Under the pieces are notes generated by a model. The model searched no databases, was not told the origin of the DNA, and worked only from the letters and a program-made list of their open reading frames with translations. The translations under genes were made by a program, and so were the position numbers. Below are positions 33,946-42,285 of a stretch of 64,000 nt of DNA, piece after piece; position 1 is the first letter of the stretch, and the number at the start of each line of letters is the position of its first letter. This stretch comes from Streptomyces sp. ATexAB-D23 (GTDB lineage Bacteria; Actinomycetota; Actinomycetes; Streptomycetales; Streptomycetaceae): contig NZ_KB892001.1 of assembly GCF_000373645.1 (NCBI RefSeq), forward strand, positions 66,441 through 130,440, written 5' to 3'.

Positions 33946-34096
33946 CGGCACACGGGCCCCGCCCGTTCGCACCGCTCACCCCCACCCGCGCACAGGCCGC
34001 CCCCGGCTGTCCGTCCGGACCGCCCGGCGGTCTTGTGGCGCGCCTCTTCCCCGCGGCCACCCTCCGCATTCCCGCTCTCTCCTCGCAAGGCTCACC

Positions 34097-34702
34097 GTGT
34101 TCGACGTCGCTGTCTTCGGATCCCTTTTTCTCACCCTTTTTGTGATTATGGATCCACCGGGGATCACCCCGATCTTCCTCGCTCTCACCGCCGGCCGCCC
34201 CGCCCGGATGCAGCGCCGGATGGCCCTCCAGGCCGTCGCCGTCGCGTTCGGCGTGATCGCCGTCTTCGGCCTGCTCGGCCAGCAGATCCTGGACTACCTG
34301 CACGTCTCCGTCCCCGCGCTGATGATCGCCGGCGGGCTGCTCCTGCTGCTGATCGCGCTCGACCTGCTGACCGGCAAGACCGACGAACCGACGCAGACCA
34401 AGGACGTCAACGTCGCCCTCGTACCGCTCGGCATGCCGCTGCTCGCGGGACCCGGCGCGATCGTCTCGGTGATCCTCGCCGTGCAGCACGCCGACAGCAT
34501 GGCGGGCCAGGTGTCGGTCTGGACGGCGATCGTCGCCATGCACGTCGTGCTCTGGCTGACCATGCGCTACTCGCTGCTGATCATCCGGGTCATCAAGGAC
34601 GGCGGCGTCGTGCTCGTCACCAGGCTGGCCGGCATGATGCTGTCCGCCATCGCCGTGCAGCAGATCATCAACGGCGTCACCCAGGTCATCCAGGGCGCCT
34701 GA
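34097..34702 (+). CDS. MarC family integral membrane protein
   Basis: 201 aa, six predicted helices. The MDPPGITPIFLALTAG start and VPLGMPLLAGPGAI in the middle are MarC/UPF0056 signatures. Function unresolved (once linked to antibiotic resistance, not confirmed). Followed by a strong terminator. Confidence 0.85.
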   Translation: MFDVAVFGSLFLTLFVIMDPPGITPIFLALTAGRPARMQRRMALQAVAVAFGVIAVFGLLGQQILDYLHVSVPALMIAGGLLLLLIALDLLTGKTDEPTQTKDVNVALVPLGMPLLAGPGAIVSVILAVQHADSMAGQVSVWTAIVAMHVVLWLTMRYSLLIIRVIKDGGVVLVTRLAGMMLSAIAVQQIINGVTQVIQGA

Positions 34703-34732
34703 CCCCGGCCCGGTGTCCGGCCCGCACACCAC

Positions 34733-34767
34733 AGCGCCCCCGTACGGACATTCCGTACGGGGGCGCT
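34733..34767 (+). terminator. Terminator after marC
   Basis: A perfect 15-bp stem (34733-34747 with 34753-34767) and a 5-nt loop, followed by TCGTCTTCG. Also convergent with the small gene at 34830. Confidence 0.8.
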
Positions 34768-34829
34768 TCGTCTTCGTCACGTCGACAATTCACATCGGCA
34801 AGGCGCTGGGCAAGGTGCTCAACAAGGTG

Positions 34830-34982
34830 TTACGAAGCCGGACTTTCGGCCGGTCGGATATAGATGCGCTGGCCCGTCGCGGCGGCCTGCTGCACGATCC
34901 GGTTGACGGAGGCGGCGTCCACAACAGTGCTGTCCACGGCGGTACCGTCGACATCGCTGAGTCGCATGATCTCGAAGCGCAT
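34830..34982 (-). CDS. Small conserved Streptomyces protein
   Basis: 50 aa: MRFEIMRLSDVDGTAVDST, then VVDAASVNRIVQQAAATGQ and a RIYIRPAE tail. I recognise this as a conserved short streptomycete protein without assigned function. ATG 34982 follows GAAGGGAAG at good spacing; longer frames to 35111 lack a ribosome site and are discarded. It could be a small regulator; nothing in the sequence decides. Confidence 0.75.
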   Translation of the reverse strand: MRFEIMRLSDVDGTAVDSTVVDAASVNRIVQQAAATGQRIYIRPAESPAS

Positions 34983-35140
34983 ACGGCTTCCCTTCGTCTG
35001 ATCCTCCTGCTGGAGAACTACTGGAGGACGGTCTCCCGTCCGCAAGGATGAGGAGCGCCAGGCATGGCTGTCGTGCGCTCCACAGGGGATACAACGGCTT
35101 GCCCCCTGCAAACATTCCCTACGCTAAGGAAATTTTTTGG

Positions 35141-35206
35141 ATGTCTAAGTACCAGCGGGTAATCACGCGTGTGCGCACGACCGGCTCCCCGACGGGAACC
35201 GCATGA
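35141..35206 (+). CDS. Possible 21-aa upstream ORF coupled to NYN gene
   Basis: MSKYQRVITRVRTTGSPTGT plus Ala, with AAGGAA 8 nt before the ATG; its TGA overlaps the ATG of the NYN gene (ATGA). Such coupling usually means the downstream gene is translated only by ribosomes finishing the first. A competing view is that TACGCT at 35120-35125 is the promoter and the message starts inside this site. Confidence 0.35.
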   Translation: MSKYQRVITRVRTTGSPTGTA

Positions 35207-36090
35207 ACGACGCGGAGATCGGCGAGCGGCTGGACCGCACCAACACCCTGCTCCAGCGGGTGCTCGCCGAGGTCTCGAAGACCCCCTCGACCCACGCGAT
35301 CTTCGTGGACGCGGGCTATGTGTACGCCGCCGCCGGGCTGCTCGTCACCGGCACCGAGGACCGGCGCTCCTTCGACCTCGACGCCGAAGGGCTGATCGAG
35401 GCCTTCATCGACAAGGCCCGCACCATCTTCGCGGACAGCAGACTGCTCCGCGTGTACTGGTACGACGGAGCCAGACGCCGCATCCACACCACCGAGCAGC
35501 AGGCCATCGCCGAACTGCCCGACGTCAAGGTCAGACTCGGCAACCTCAACGCCAACAACCAGCAGAAGGGCGTCGACTCCCTCATCCGCACCGACCTGGA
35601 GTCCCTCGCCCGCCACCGCGCCATCAGCGACGCCGCGCTCATCGGCGGCGACGAGGACCTGGTCCCGGCCGTCGAGGCCGCCCAGGGCTACGGCGCCCGG
35701 GTCCACCTCTGGGGCATCGAGGCGGGCGAGGGACGCAACCAGGCGGAGCCGCTGCTCTGGGAGGTCGACAGCCAGCGCACCTTCGACCTGGACTTCTGCA
35801 GCCCCTACGTCACCAGACGCGCCGTCACCACCTACGAGGACGACGCCCCCGCGCCGTCGCGCGAGGACGTCCGCTTCGTCGGCGCACAGATCGCCGGTGC
35901 CTGGCTCGCCGCACGGGGCCGCGAGTCCCTGGCGGACCTGCTGCCCGGCCATCCGTATCTGCCGGGCTCCGTCGACCAGGACCTGCTGAACGAGGCCGAA
36001 CGCCTCCTCCAGCGCTCCCTGCGGGGCTACGCCCCCCTGCGCAGGGCCCTGCGCGACGGCTTCTGGCAGCACCTCAAAGCGCAGTACTGA
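35203..36090 (+). CDS. NYN/PIN-like domain protein
   Basis: 295 aa. The NYN nuclease fold has conserved acidic residues in AIFVDAGYVYAAAG, GVDSLIRTDLESLA and ALIGGDEDLVPAVEAA (residues about 30-175), the same layout as LabA/MARF1-type RNases. The C-terminal 120 residues (VRFVGAQIAGAWLAARGRESLADLLPG) look like an OST-HTH-related or helical accessory domain. Probably RNA processing; target unknown. The gene's last codons lie in an 18-bp tandem duplication. Confidence 0.8.
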   Translation: MNDAEIGERLDRTNTLLQRVLAEVSKTPSTHAIFVDAGYVYAAAGLLVTGTEDRRSFDLDAEGLIEAFIDKARTIFADSRLLRVYWYDGARRRIHTTEQQAIAELPDVKVRLGNLNANNQQKGVDSLIRTDLESLARHRAISDAALIGGDEDLVPAVEAAQGYGARVHLWGIEAGEGRNQAEPLLWEVDSQRTFDLDFCSPYVTRRAVTTYEDDAPAPSREDVRFVGAQIAGAWLAARGRESLADLLPGHPYLPGSVDQDLLNEAERLLQRSLRGYAPLRRALRDGFWQHLKAQY

Positions 36091-36116
36091 CAGCCCTCGC
36101 AGTACTGACAGCCCTC
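36081..36116. repeat. 18-bp tandem duplication across NYN stop
   Basis: GCAGTACTGACAGCCCTC occurs twice in direct succession (36081-36098, 36099-36116). The first copy contains the NYN stop codon, the second ends at the stop of the convergent hydrolase. A recent slippage event with no effect on either protein. Confidence 0.85.
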
Positions 36117-36960
36117 AGAGGCCGTCCCAGAAGGAGACGAGCGCGGCGGCCGTGGCGTCCGGCCGGTCCGTGTTGGGGGAGTGCTCCGCACCCTCGATCC
36201 GGGTCCGGCGGGCGCCCAGCCGCACCGCCATCTCGTCCAGCACCGGCACCGGCCACACATCGTCGCTCTCGCCGGAGAGCACATGGACCGGCAGCCCGGC
36301 GGCGGCGAGCTCGGCCACCCGGTCCGGCTCGGTGGACAGCAGGCGGCCGGTGGCGATCAGCTGGGCCGGGTGGTGGCGCAGCCAGCGCCGCCGCAGGTCC
36401 TCGCCGTCCGTGTCCGCCTCGGCCGGCGGTTCGAAGGCGCGCATCGCCGCCCAGACGTCGTCCATGGTCATGGTCGCCAGCGCGTCGCCCAGGATCTTCA
36501 GCTTGACCCGCTGCGCCTCCACCACGGCGGCGGACCCCGACGACATCAGGGTCACTGAACGGAACGGCGCGGCGTCCAGGAGGACGGCGGCCCGGCCGAT
36601 CTGCCCGCCGAGCGAGTGCCCCACCAGATGCACCGGGTCCTCGCCCGCACCGAGCGCGGCCGCCTGCGCGAGCACGTCACGGGCCAGCTCCTCCTGGGCG
36701 TAGCTCTCCCGGCGGTCCGTCCCCGGGCTCTCGAACTGCCCGCGCCCGTCGACGGCGACGGCACGGTATCCGGCGTCCGCGAGGGGTTCCAGCAGCGCGA
36801 TGAAGTCCTCCTTGCTGCCGGTGTATCCGGGCACCAGCAGGGCGGTGCCGCGCGGGGCGGCGGGCGGGGAGGCGTCCAGCACGGCGAAGTCGCCGCGCGC
36901 GGTGTGCAGCGCGCGGGCCCGCGCGCAGGGGGGCGGGGTGAAGGTGGGTGGCCTGCTCAT
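36115..36960 (-). CDS. Alpha/beta hydrolase
   Basis: 281 aa. The nucleophile elbow is GHSLGG (VHLVGHSLGGQIG), preceded by LLVPGYTGSKEDF (oxyanion hole) and AVDGRGQFESPG; the acid is in LSGESDDVWPV and the base His in IEGAEHSPN. Substrate unknown. M. tuberculosis carries a hydrolase (lipV) in the equivalent block, but I cannot tell whether this is its orthologue. Confidence 0.85.
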   Translation of the reverse strand: MSRPPTFTPPPCARARALHTARGDFAVLDASPPAAPRGTALLVPGYTGSKEDFIALLEPLADAGYRAVAVDGRGQFESPGTDRRESYAQEELARDVLAQAAALGAGEDPVHLVGHSLGGQIGRAAVLLDAAPFRSVTLMSSGSAAVVEAQRVKLKILGDALATMTMDDVWAAMRAFEPPAEADTDGEDLRRRWLRHHPAQLIATGRLLSTEPDRVAELAAAGLPVHVLSGESDDVWPVPVLDEMAVRLGARRTRIEGAEHSPNTDRPDATAAALVSFWDGL

Positions 36961-36995
36961 GGGACGAGGTTAGAACCTGTGCGGCCGGGTACGCG

Positions 36996-37028
36996 GGACG
37001 GCCCCGGGGGAAGTCCCCGGGGCCGTCC
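36996..37028 (-). terminator. Terminator of the DEAD-box helicase gene
   Basis: A perfect 14-bp stem (36996-37009 with 37015-37028) and a 5-nt loop, 110 bp past the helicase stop and upstream of the same-strand hydrolase. Confidence 0.75.
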
Positions 37029-37138
37029 GGCAGGCGGTGAGTGGTCCGCTGGACCGTGTCCGCAAAGCCCCGCCCGGCCCACGAGGCCTGCCGCGGGCCA
37101 CGCCCTCCGGGCGTACGGGGGGGACTTCGCGGACCGAC

Positions 37139-39154
37139 CTAGCTCTCGGCCTTCGCTGCGGCGGCGCGCGGTGCCCGGCGCCGGCGCGGCTTGGCCTCGC
37201 CCTCGGCGGTCGCGGTCTCCGCCACGGCCTCCGTCTTGGGCTTCGAGACCGCGCGGGTGCGGCGGCGCGGCGGCTCGGGCTCGGAGACCGGCGCGATCTG
37301 GAAGTCGACCTCGTCCTCGGCCGGCTTGATCACCCGGGCGCGGCGACGCGGCCGGGTGACGGCGGGCGCCTCCGGCTCGGCCACGGGCGCGGTCTGGAAG
37401 TCCGCCTCCTGGGTCACCGGCTTGGCCACCCGGGCGCGGCGCCGACGCGGCTTGGCCGCCTCGGTCACCGTCTCGTCGGTCACCGGCTCAGCGGCCACGG
37501 GCTCGGCCACGGCGTCCACGACGGCCTCCGCCTTGGGCTTGGCCGTCCTGGTCCGGGTGCGCTTCTTCGGCTCGGCCTCGGCCTCGGGCTCGACGACCGC
37601 GGGGGCCTCGGCCACGGCGACCGCTGCCTCGGCCGCGATGTCCGCCGCACCGACGCGGGTGCGCCGGCGGCGGCGCGGGGTGCGCGGGCCCTCCACGGCA
37701 TCGGCGGGCGCCGCCGCCTCGGTCACGGCCTCGGTGGCCGGTGCGGGCACGGTCGCCGCGCCTTCGGCGAGGGCCGAGCCGCCACGGGTACGACGGCGCT
37801 GACGCGGGGTGCGCGGCGGGCGCTCCTCGCGGACGGCGGGCGCCGGGGCGGCGGACTTGCGGCCGCGGCCACCCGTCTCACCGAGGTCCTCGATCTCCTC
37901 GGCCCGCAGACCGGCCCGGGTCCGCTCGGCACGCGGCAGGACACCCTTGGTGCCGGCCGGGATGTCGAGCTCCTCGTACAGGTGCGGGGAGGTGGAGTAC
38001 GTCTCGACCGGGTCCGGGAACTTCAGGTCCAGGGCCTTGTTGATCAGCTGCCAGCGCGGGATGTCGTCCCAGTCGACCAGCGTGATCGCGATGCCCTTGG
38101 CGCCCGCGCGGCCGGTCCGGCCGATGCGGTGCAGATAGGTCTTCTCGTCCTCGGGCGACTGGTAGTTGATGACGTGCGTGACGCCCTCGACGTCGATACC
38201 GCGAGCGGCGACGTCGGTGCAGACCAACACGTCCACCTTGCCGTTGCGGAAGGCGCGCAGCGCCTGCTCGCGGGCGCCCTGGCCGAGGTCGCCGTGGACC
38301 GCGCCGGAGGCGAAGCCGCGCTTCTCCAGCTGCTCGGCGATGTCGGCCGCGGTGCGCTTGGTGCGGCAGAAGATCATCGCGAGCCCGCGGCCGTTGGCCT
38401 GGAGGATGCGCGAGACCATCTCGGGCTTGTCCATCGAGTGGGCGCGGTAGACGTACTGCGCCGTGTTCTTGACGGTCGTGCCCTCGTCGTCGGGCGAGGT
38501 GGCGTTGATGTGGGTCGGCTGCGACATGTAGCGGCGCGCGAGGGAGATGACCGCGCCCGGCATGGTGGCCGAGAACAGCATGGTCTGGCGCTTGGCCGGC
38601 AGCATCGTGATGATGCGCTCGACGTCGGGCAGGAAGCCCAGGTCGAGCATCTCGTCGGCCTCGTCGAGGACGAGCGCGCGGACCTTGGAGAGGTCGAGCT
38701 TGCGCTGGCCGGCCAGGTCGAGCAGCCGGCCCGGGGTGCCGACGATCACATCGACGCCCTTCTTGAGGGCCTCGACCTGCGGCTCGTACGCCCGGCCGCC
38801 GTAGATCGCGAGGACCCGGACGTTACGCACCTTGCCGGCGGTCAGCAGGTCGTTGGTGACCTGCTGGCACAGCTCGCGGGTGGGCACGACGATGAGGGCC
38901 TGCGGGGCGTCGGTCAGCTCCTCGGGCTTGGCGCGGCCCGCCTCGACATCGGCGAGGACGGTGACGCGCTCCAGCAGCGGCAGACCGAAACCGAGGGTCT
39001 TGCCGGTGCCGGTCTTGGCCTGCCCGATGACATCGGAGCCGGAGAGGGCGACGGGGAGCGTGAGCTCCTGGATGGGGAAGGGGGACGTGATGCCGACGGC
39101 CTCAAGGGCCTCGGCGGTCTCGGAAAGAATCCCGAGGTCTCGGAACGTAGTCAG
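37139..39154 (-). CDS. DEAD-box RNA helicase, RhlE-type, with basic repeat tail
   Basis: 671 aa from the proposed start. Motifs: AKTGTGKT (46-53), PTRELC, GTPGRLLDL, DEAD (164-167), SAT, and HRIGRTGRAG. The C-terminal 230 residues are repeats of Arg-rich blocks (RRRRRTR, RRRRARV) alternating with Glu/Ala/Pro-rich spacers, likely an RNA-binding disordered tail. Start: family members begin at LTTFRDLGIL; here that codon is CTG 39154, 7 nt after GAGG, with no ATG/GTG nearby. An ATG at 39223 would add 23 residues. Likely roles are ribosome assembly or mRNA decay. Confidence 0.88.
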   Translation of the reverse strand: MTTFRDLGILSETAEALEAVGITSPFPIQELTLPVALSGSDVIGQAKTGTGKTLGFGLPLLERVTVLADVEAGRAKPEELTDAPQALIVVPTRELCQQVTNDLLTAGKVRNVRVLAIYGGRAYEPQVEALKKGVDVIVGTPGRLLDLAGQRKLDLSKVRALVLDEADEMLDLGFLPDVERIITMLPAKRQTMLFSATMPGAVISLARRYMSQPTHINATSPDDEGTTVKNTAQYVYRAHSMDKPEMVSRILQANGRGLAMIFCRTKRTAADIAEQLEKRGFASGAVHGDLGQGAREQALRAFRNGKVDVLVCTDVAARGIDVEGVTHVINYQSPEDEKTYLHRIGRTGRAGAKGIAITLVDWDDIPRWQLINKALDLKFPDPVETYSTSPHLYEELDIPAGTKGVLPRAERTRAGLRAEEIEDLGETGGRGRKSAAPAPAVREERPPRTPRQRRRTRGGSALAEGAATVPAPATEAVTEAAAPADAVEGPRTPRRRRRTRVGAADIAAEAAVAVAEAPAVVEPEAEAEPKKRTRTRTAKPKAEAVVDAVAEPVAAEPVTDETVTEAAKPRRRRARVAKPVTQEADFQTAPVAEPEAPAVTRPRRRARVIKPAEDEVDFQIAPVSEPEPPRRRTRAVSKPKTEAVAETATAEGEAKPRRRRAPRAAAAKAES

Positions 39155-39526
39155 GGTGCTGCCTCTTCTGTGAGACGCGGCCCGAGGCGAACGAAGGGGG
39201 TCGTACCGTGCCGGGTTGGTCATCCGGCCGGGATGGGCCGGGTGGCGCGGGACCACTGCCGTCGCTCAGAGCGCTCGTGCCGCTGAGGGGGCCCCTCATG
39301 GTGCGGTCGTACGTGTCGCACGCACCGCGTGGAGGGCTGTCAGGTCGGAGCCGATCGGGCCACCGACCGGGCATCCTCATTCAATTTCGCGCCACGAGCA
39401 GATGCAAAGTGCTCAGTAAGCGCATTACCACTGTACCCCGGATCCGCGCATCTGTGTTGGGCGAATTCGTCGGGAGGGTGTGACGCCGGCCGGCGGCCGG
39501 ACCGTTCCGCTCCCCTCCGGGCGGGC
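39155..39526. other. Divergent region upstream of helicase and MiaE-like genes
   Basis: 372 bp. RNA-helicase genes often have long leaders; this stretch (including TACGAC in the minus direction near 39205) may hold one. A GTGCG...CGCAC dyad near 39301-39326 is visible. No small ORF with a convincing ribosome site. Confidence 0.3.
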
Positions 39527-39532
39527 TATTCT
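39527..39532 (+). promoter_or_regulatory. -10 hexamer for leaderless MiaE-like gene
   Basis: TATTCT, 7 nt, then ATG 39540; no ribosome site intervenes. Confidence 0.55.
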
Positions 39533-39539
39533 GCGCTGC

Positions 39540-40274
39540 ATGGAGACGCCTGACAACGCCACTGAAGCCCCCGCGACCACCAAAATCGCCGACCAGGACT
39601 GGACCACCGCGTCCGCGGAGCCGCAGTACCGGGCCGCCGTGGTCGACCTGCTGGGAGCACTCGCCTACGGGGAGCTGGCGGCCTTCGAGCGGCTCGCCGA
39701 GGACGCCAAACTCGCGCCGACCCTGGCCGACAAGGCGGAGCTGGCGAAGATGGCGTCCGCCGAGTTCCACCACTTCGAGCGGCTGACGGAGCGGCTGACG
39801 GCCATCGAGGTGGAGCCGACCGGCGCGATGGAGCCGTTCGCCAGGGCGCTGGACGACTTCCACCGCCAGACCGCGCCGTCGGACTGGCTGGAGGGCCTGG
39901 TCAAGGCGTACGTCGGTGACTCGATCGCCAGCGACTTCTACCGGGAGGTCGCGGCCCGGCTCGACTCCGACACCCGCTCCCTGGTCCTCGCGGTGCTCGA
40001 CGACACGGGCCACGGCAACTTCGCCGTCGAGAAGGTGCGCGCCGCGATCGAGGCGGACCCGAGGCTCGGCGGCCGGCTCGCGCTGTGGGCGCGGCGGCTG
40101 ATGGGTGAGGCGCTTTCGCAGGCGCAGCGCGTGGTCGCGGACCGTGACGCGCTGTCGACCATGCTGGTGGGCGGCGTCGCCGACGGCTTCGACCTGGCCG
40201 AGGTCGGCCGGATGTTCTCGCGGATCACCGAGGCGCACACCAAGCGGATGGCCGCCCTGGGGCTGGCCGCCTAG
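39540..40274 (+). CDS. Ferritin-like (MiaE-type) diiron protein
   Basis: 244 aa, mostly helical. Glu/His pairs spaced for a diiron site occur in ALAYGELAAFERLAED and MASAEFHHFERL, then DSIASDFYREVA and LDDTGHGNFAVEKV. This is the actinobacterial ferritin-like family (Rv3210c type) related to tRNA-ms2io6A hydroxylase MiaE; the actual substrate is unproven. Leaderless start. Divergent from the RhlE-type helicase, as in M. tuberculosis (Rv3210c-Rv3211). Confidence 0.8.
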   Translation: METPDNATEAPATTKIADQDWTTASAEPQYRAAVVDLLGALAYGELAAFERLAEDAKLAPTLADKAELAKMASAEFHHFERLTERLTAIEVEPTGAMEPFARALDDFHRQTAPSDWLEGLVKAYVGDSIASDFYREVAARLDSDTRSLVLAVLDDTGHGNFAVEKVRAAIEADPRLGGRLALWARRLMGEALSQAQRVVADRDALSTMLVGGVADGFDLAEVGRMFSRITEAHTKRMAALGLAA

Positions 40275-40308
40275 CGTCCCGCCCGTCGGGGTCGGACCGG
40301 CCCCGGCG

Positions 40309-40578
40309 TCAGGCCGCGGCCGACCGGCCCAGCTGTCGGCTGCGCGGCCGGATCAGCAGGGACACCGTCACCGCCGCGATCAGCACGGCGCCCACCACCG
40401 TGACCGCCGGATGGCCGGAGCCGAGCACCGAACGCATCAGGGACGTGCCGAACAGGGCACCGAGCGCCCCGGCGGCGAACACGGTGCGACGGGCCGGGAG
40501 GCGGCCGGGCAGCGAGCGCAGGGCCGCCCAGGAGAGGGCCACCCCGAGCACGACGGCGCTCAGCGTTTCCAGGATCAC
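40309..40578 (-). CDS. Small integral membrane protein
   Basis: 89 aa with three hydrophobic helices (LETLSAVVLGVALSWAAL, RTVFAAGALGALFGTSLM and AVTVVGAVLIAAVTVSLLI). GTG 40578 with GAGGTGAT upstream. Conserved in streptomycetes at this place; function unknown. Convergent with the MiaE-like gene. Confidence 0.75.
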   Translation of the reverse strand: MILETLSAVVLGVALSWAALRSLPGRLPARRTVFAAGALGALFGTSLMRSVLGSGHPAVTVVGAVLIAAVTVSLLIRPRSRQLGRSAAA

Positions 40579-40725
40579 AGACGATCACCTCGCAGGACGA
40601 CGGGCCGGGTATATCGGTCCTGGTCGTACTACCCGTGAGCGCCCGGTCACAATCCTTTCACGCACAGGCTTCGCTCAGCCGCCGCACAGCCAGGCGGACG
40701 GGCACACGGAGAGCGGACGGGCGCA

Positions 40726-40768
40726 TACGGAGAGCGGCCCGGCGGGACTCCCGCCGGGCCGCTCTCCG
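40726..40768 (-). terminator. Strong terminator after DUF3107 gene
   Basis: A perfect 20-bp stem (40726-40745 with 40749-40768) and a 3-nt loop, 22 bp beyond the DUF3107 stop. Further copies of the CGGAGAGCGG arm occur just outside at about 40706-40715. Confidence 0.85.
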
Positions 40769-40790
40769 TGTCCTGTGCGTCAGTACGCCG

Positions 40791-41018
40791 TTACAGCGTG
40801 CCGAACCCCACCCGTCGTGCGCTGGGCTCGCCGATCTCCACGTAGGCGATCCGGTCGGCCGGCACGAGGACCTTGCGGCCCTTCTCGTCCGTGAGGCTGA
40901 GCAGCTGCGCCTTGCCGGCGAGAGCCTCGGCGACCGTGCTCTCGACCTCTTCGGCGGAAAGCCCGCTCTCCAGAACGATCTCCCGGGGCGTGTGCTGCAC
41001 CCCGATCTTGACCTCCAC
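40791..41018 (-). CDS. DUF3107 family protein
   Basis: 75 aa. MEVKIGVQHTPREIVLES at the start and VLVPADRIAYVEIGEPSARRVGFG at the end match the DUF3107 family (TB9.4/Rv3208A). Small soluble ATP-synthase-like name in some annotations has no basis. GTG 41018 follows GGAGGGAC. Lies next to a TetR gene exactly as in M. tuberculosis. Function unknown. Confidence 0.88.
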   Translation of the reverse strand: MEVKIGVQHTPREIVLESGLSAEEVESTVAEALAGKAQLLSLTDEKGRKVLVPADRIAYVEIGEPSARRVGFGTL

Positions 41019-41149
41019 GGCTATGTCCCTCCGACGGTCAGTCCCTGCGCGGTGAACCGCGCCGTACGCAGCACACATTAGCCCGCTGAGGGGACCTGTC
41101 CGGGCGCCACGGGCCACGCCCGCAGCGAACAGCGGGCGCCGCCCGGCGG

Positions 41150-41791
41150 TCAGTGCTGATCGATGCCGTGCAGCGGGAATCCCGCGATGCCCCGCCAGGC
41201 CAGCGAGGTCAGCAGCTGGACCGCGGTGTCGCGCGGGATGGCCGACCGGCTGGAGAGCCAGTAGCGGGCGACCACCTGGGACACCCCGCCGAGACCCACC
41301 GCGAGCAGCATCGACTCGTCCTTGGACAGGCCCGTGTCACCCGCGATCACGTCGGAGATGGCCTCGGCGCACTGGAGCGAGACCCGGTCCACCCGCTCGC
41401 GGACGGCGGGCTCGTTGGTCAGGTCGGACTCGAAGACGAGCCGGAAGGCGCCGCCCTCGTCCTCGACGTACGCGAAGTACGCGTCCATCGTCGCGGCCAC
41501 GCGCAGCTTGTTGTCCGTGGTCGACGCCAGCGCCGTGCGCACCGCCTGGAGCAGTGACTCGCAGTGCTGGTCGAGGAGGGCCAGATACAGCTCCAGCTTG
41601 CCGGGGAAGTGCTGGTAGAGGACCGGCTTGCTGACCCCGGCCCGCTCCGCGATGTCGTCCATCGCCGCAGAGTGGTAGCCCTGCGCGACGAAGACCTCCT
41701 GCGCGGCTCCCAGCAGCTGGTTGCGTCGGGCGCGGCGGGGCAGGCGAGTGCCCCGCGGGCGCGCCGCCTCGGTCTGCTCGATGGCTGTCAC
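41150..41791 (-). CDS. TetR/AcrR family regulator (Rv3208-like)
   Basis: 213 aa. HTH about 25-70 (RRNQLLGAAQEVFVAQGYHSAAMDDIAERAGVSKPVLYQHFPGK). GTG 41791 has GGGAGG at good spacing; an ATG at 41839 only adds a non-conserved stretch. Partner of DUF3107 in the conserved block. Essential-looking in related genera because of strict conservation, but target genes cannot be read here. Confidence 0.88.
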   Translation of the reverse strand: MTAIEQTEAARPRGTRLPRRARRNQLLGAAQEVFVAQGYHSAAMDDIAERAGVSKPVLYQHFPGKLELYLALLDQHCESLLQAVRTALASTTDNKLRVAATMDAYFAYVEDEGGAFRLVFESDLTNEPAVRERVDRVSLQCAEAISDVIAGDTGLSKDESMLLAVGLGGVSQVVARYWLSSRSAIPRDTAVQLLTSLAWRGIAGFPLHGIDQH

Positions 41792-41959
41792 GCCGCCTCC
41801 CAAATTCGTGGTCAGACACAGCCGTTCCGTACACGCCATGCCCTACCGACATCGTACTTTTGGGTAACCCCGGTATGCGCGGCGCGGACGCAGAATTTCA
41901 CGGACCGGACGGCTGCGGAAGCCATGCACTGCCCCGCCCCCGGCGCAGATGGGGACGTA

Positions 41960-42175
41960 TCAGCGGTAATCGTCCTCATCCTGGGGGACGACGCGGGCCT
42001 GTTCCGCCGCATCGGCCTCGCTGACCTCGTCACGGTCGTGGTCCGTGAGGGCTTCGTCGCTCTCGGGGCGCAGATCCGTCCGCTGCTCGGCGGCGTCCGC
42101 GTCGGGTGTCTCCTGGTCGGGCTCGTCCGGCTGGACGTCCTCGAAGGTCTCGGGGTCCCTCGGGTCGACCGTCAT
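41960..42175 (-). CDS. Small acidic protein
   Basis: 71 aa, about a third Asp/Glu (ETFEDVQPDEPDQETPDADA and the tail VVPQDEDDYR), no hydrophobic segment; predicted disordered. A strong GAAGGGAG site precedes ATG 42175. Codon use and third-position GC match the neighbours, so likely real; function unknown. Confidence 0.65.
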   Translation of the reverse strand: MTVDPRDPETFEDVQPDEPDQETPDADAAEQRTDLRPESDEALTDHDRDEVSEADAAEQARVVPQDEDDYR

Positions 42176-42272
42176 GGTGACTCCCTTCCTCGGTTCGAGC
42201 CTATGGGGTACCCCCGGAAGCCGCTATGCGATCTGTGACGGCGAACACATGAATCGTCGTGTGATCATCTCG

Positions 42273-42278
42273 TAACAT
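42273..42278 (+). promoter_or_regulatory. -10 hexamer for leaderless hydrolase
   Basis: TAACAT, 7 nt, then ATG 42286 with no ribosome site. Confidence 0.5.
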
Positions 42279-42285
42279 TGCCCGC

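Noticed and set aside
35316..35642. A 108-aa minus frame opposite the NYN gene
   Set aside because: Ser/Arg-rich antisense sequence, no ribosome site; the plus strand has conserved NYN motifs.
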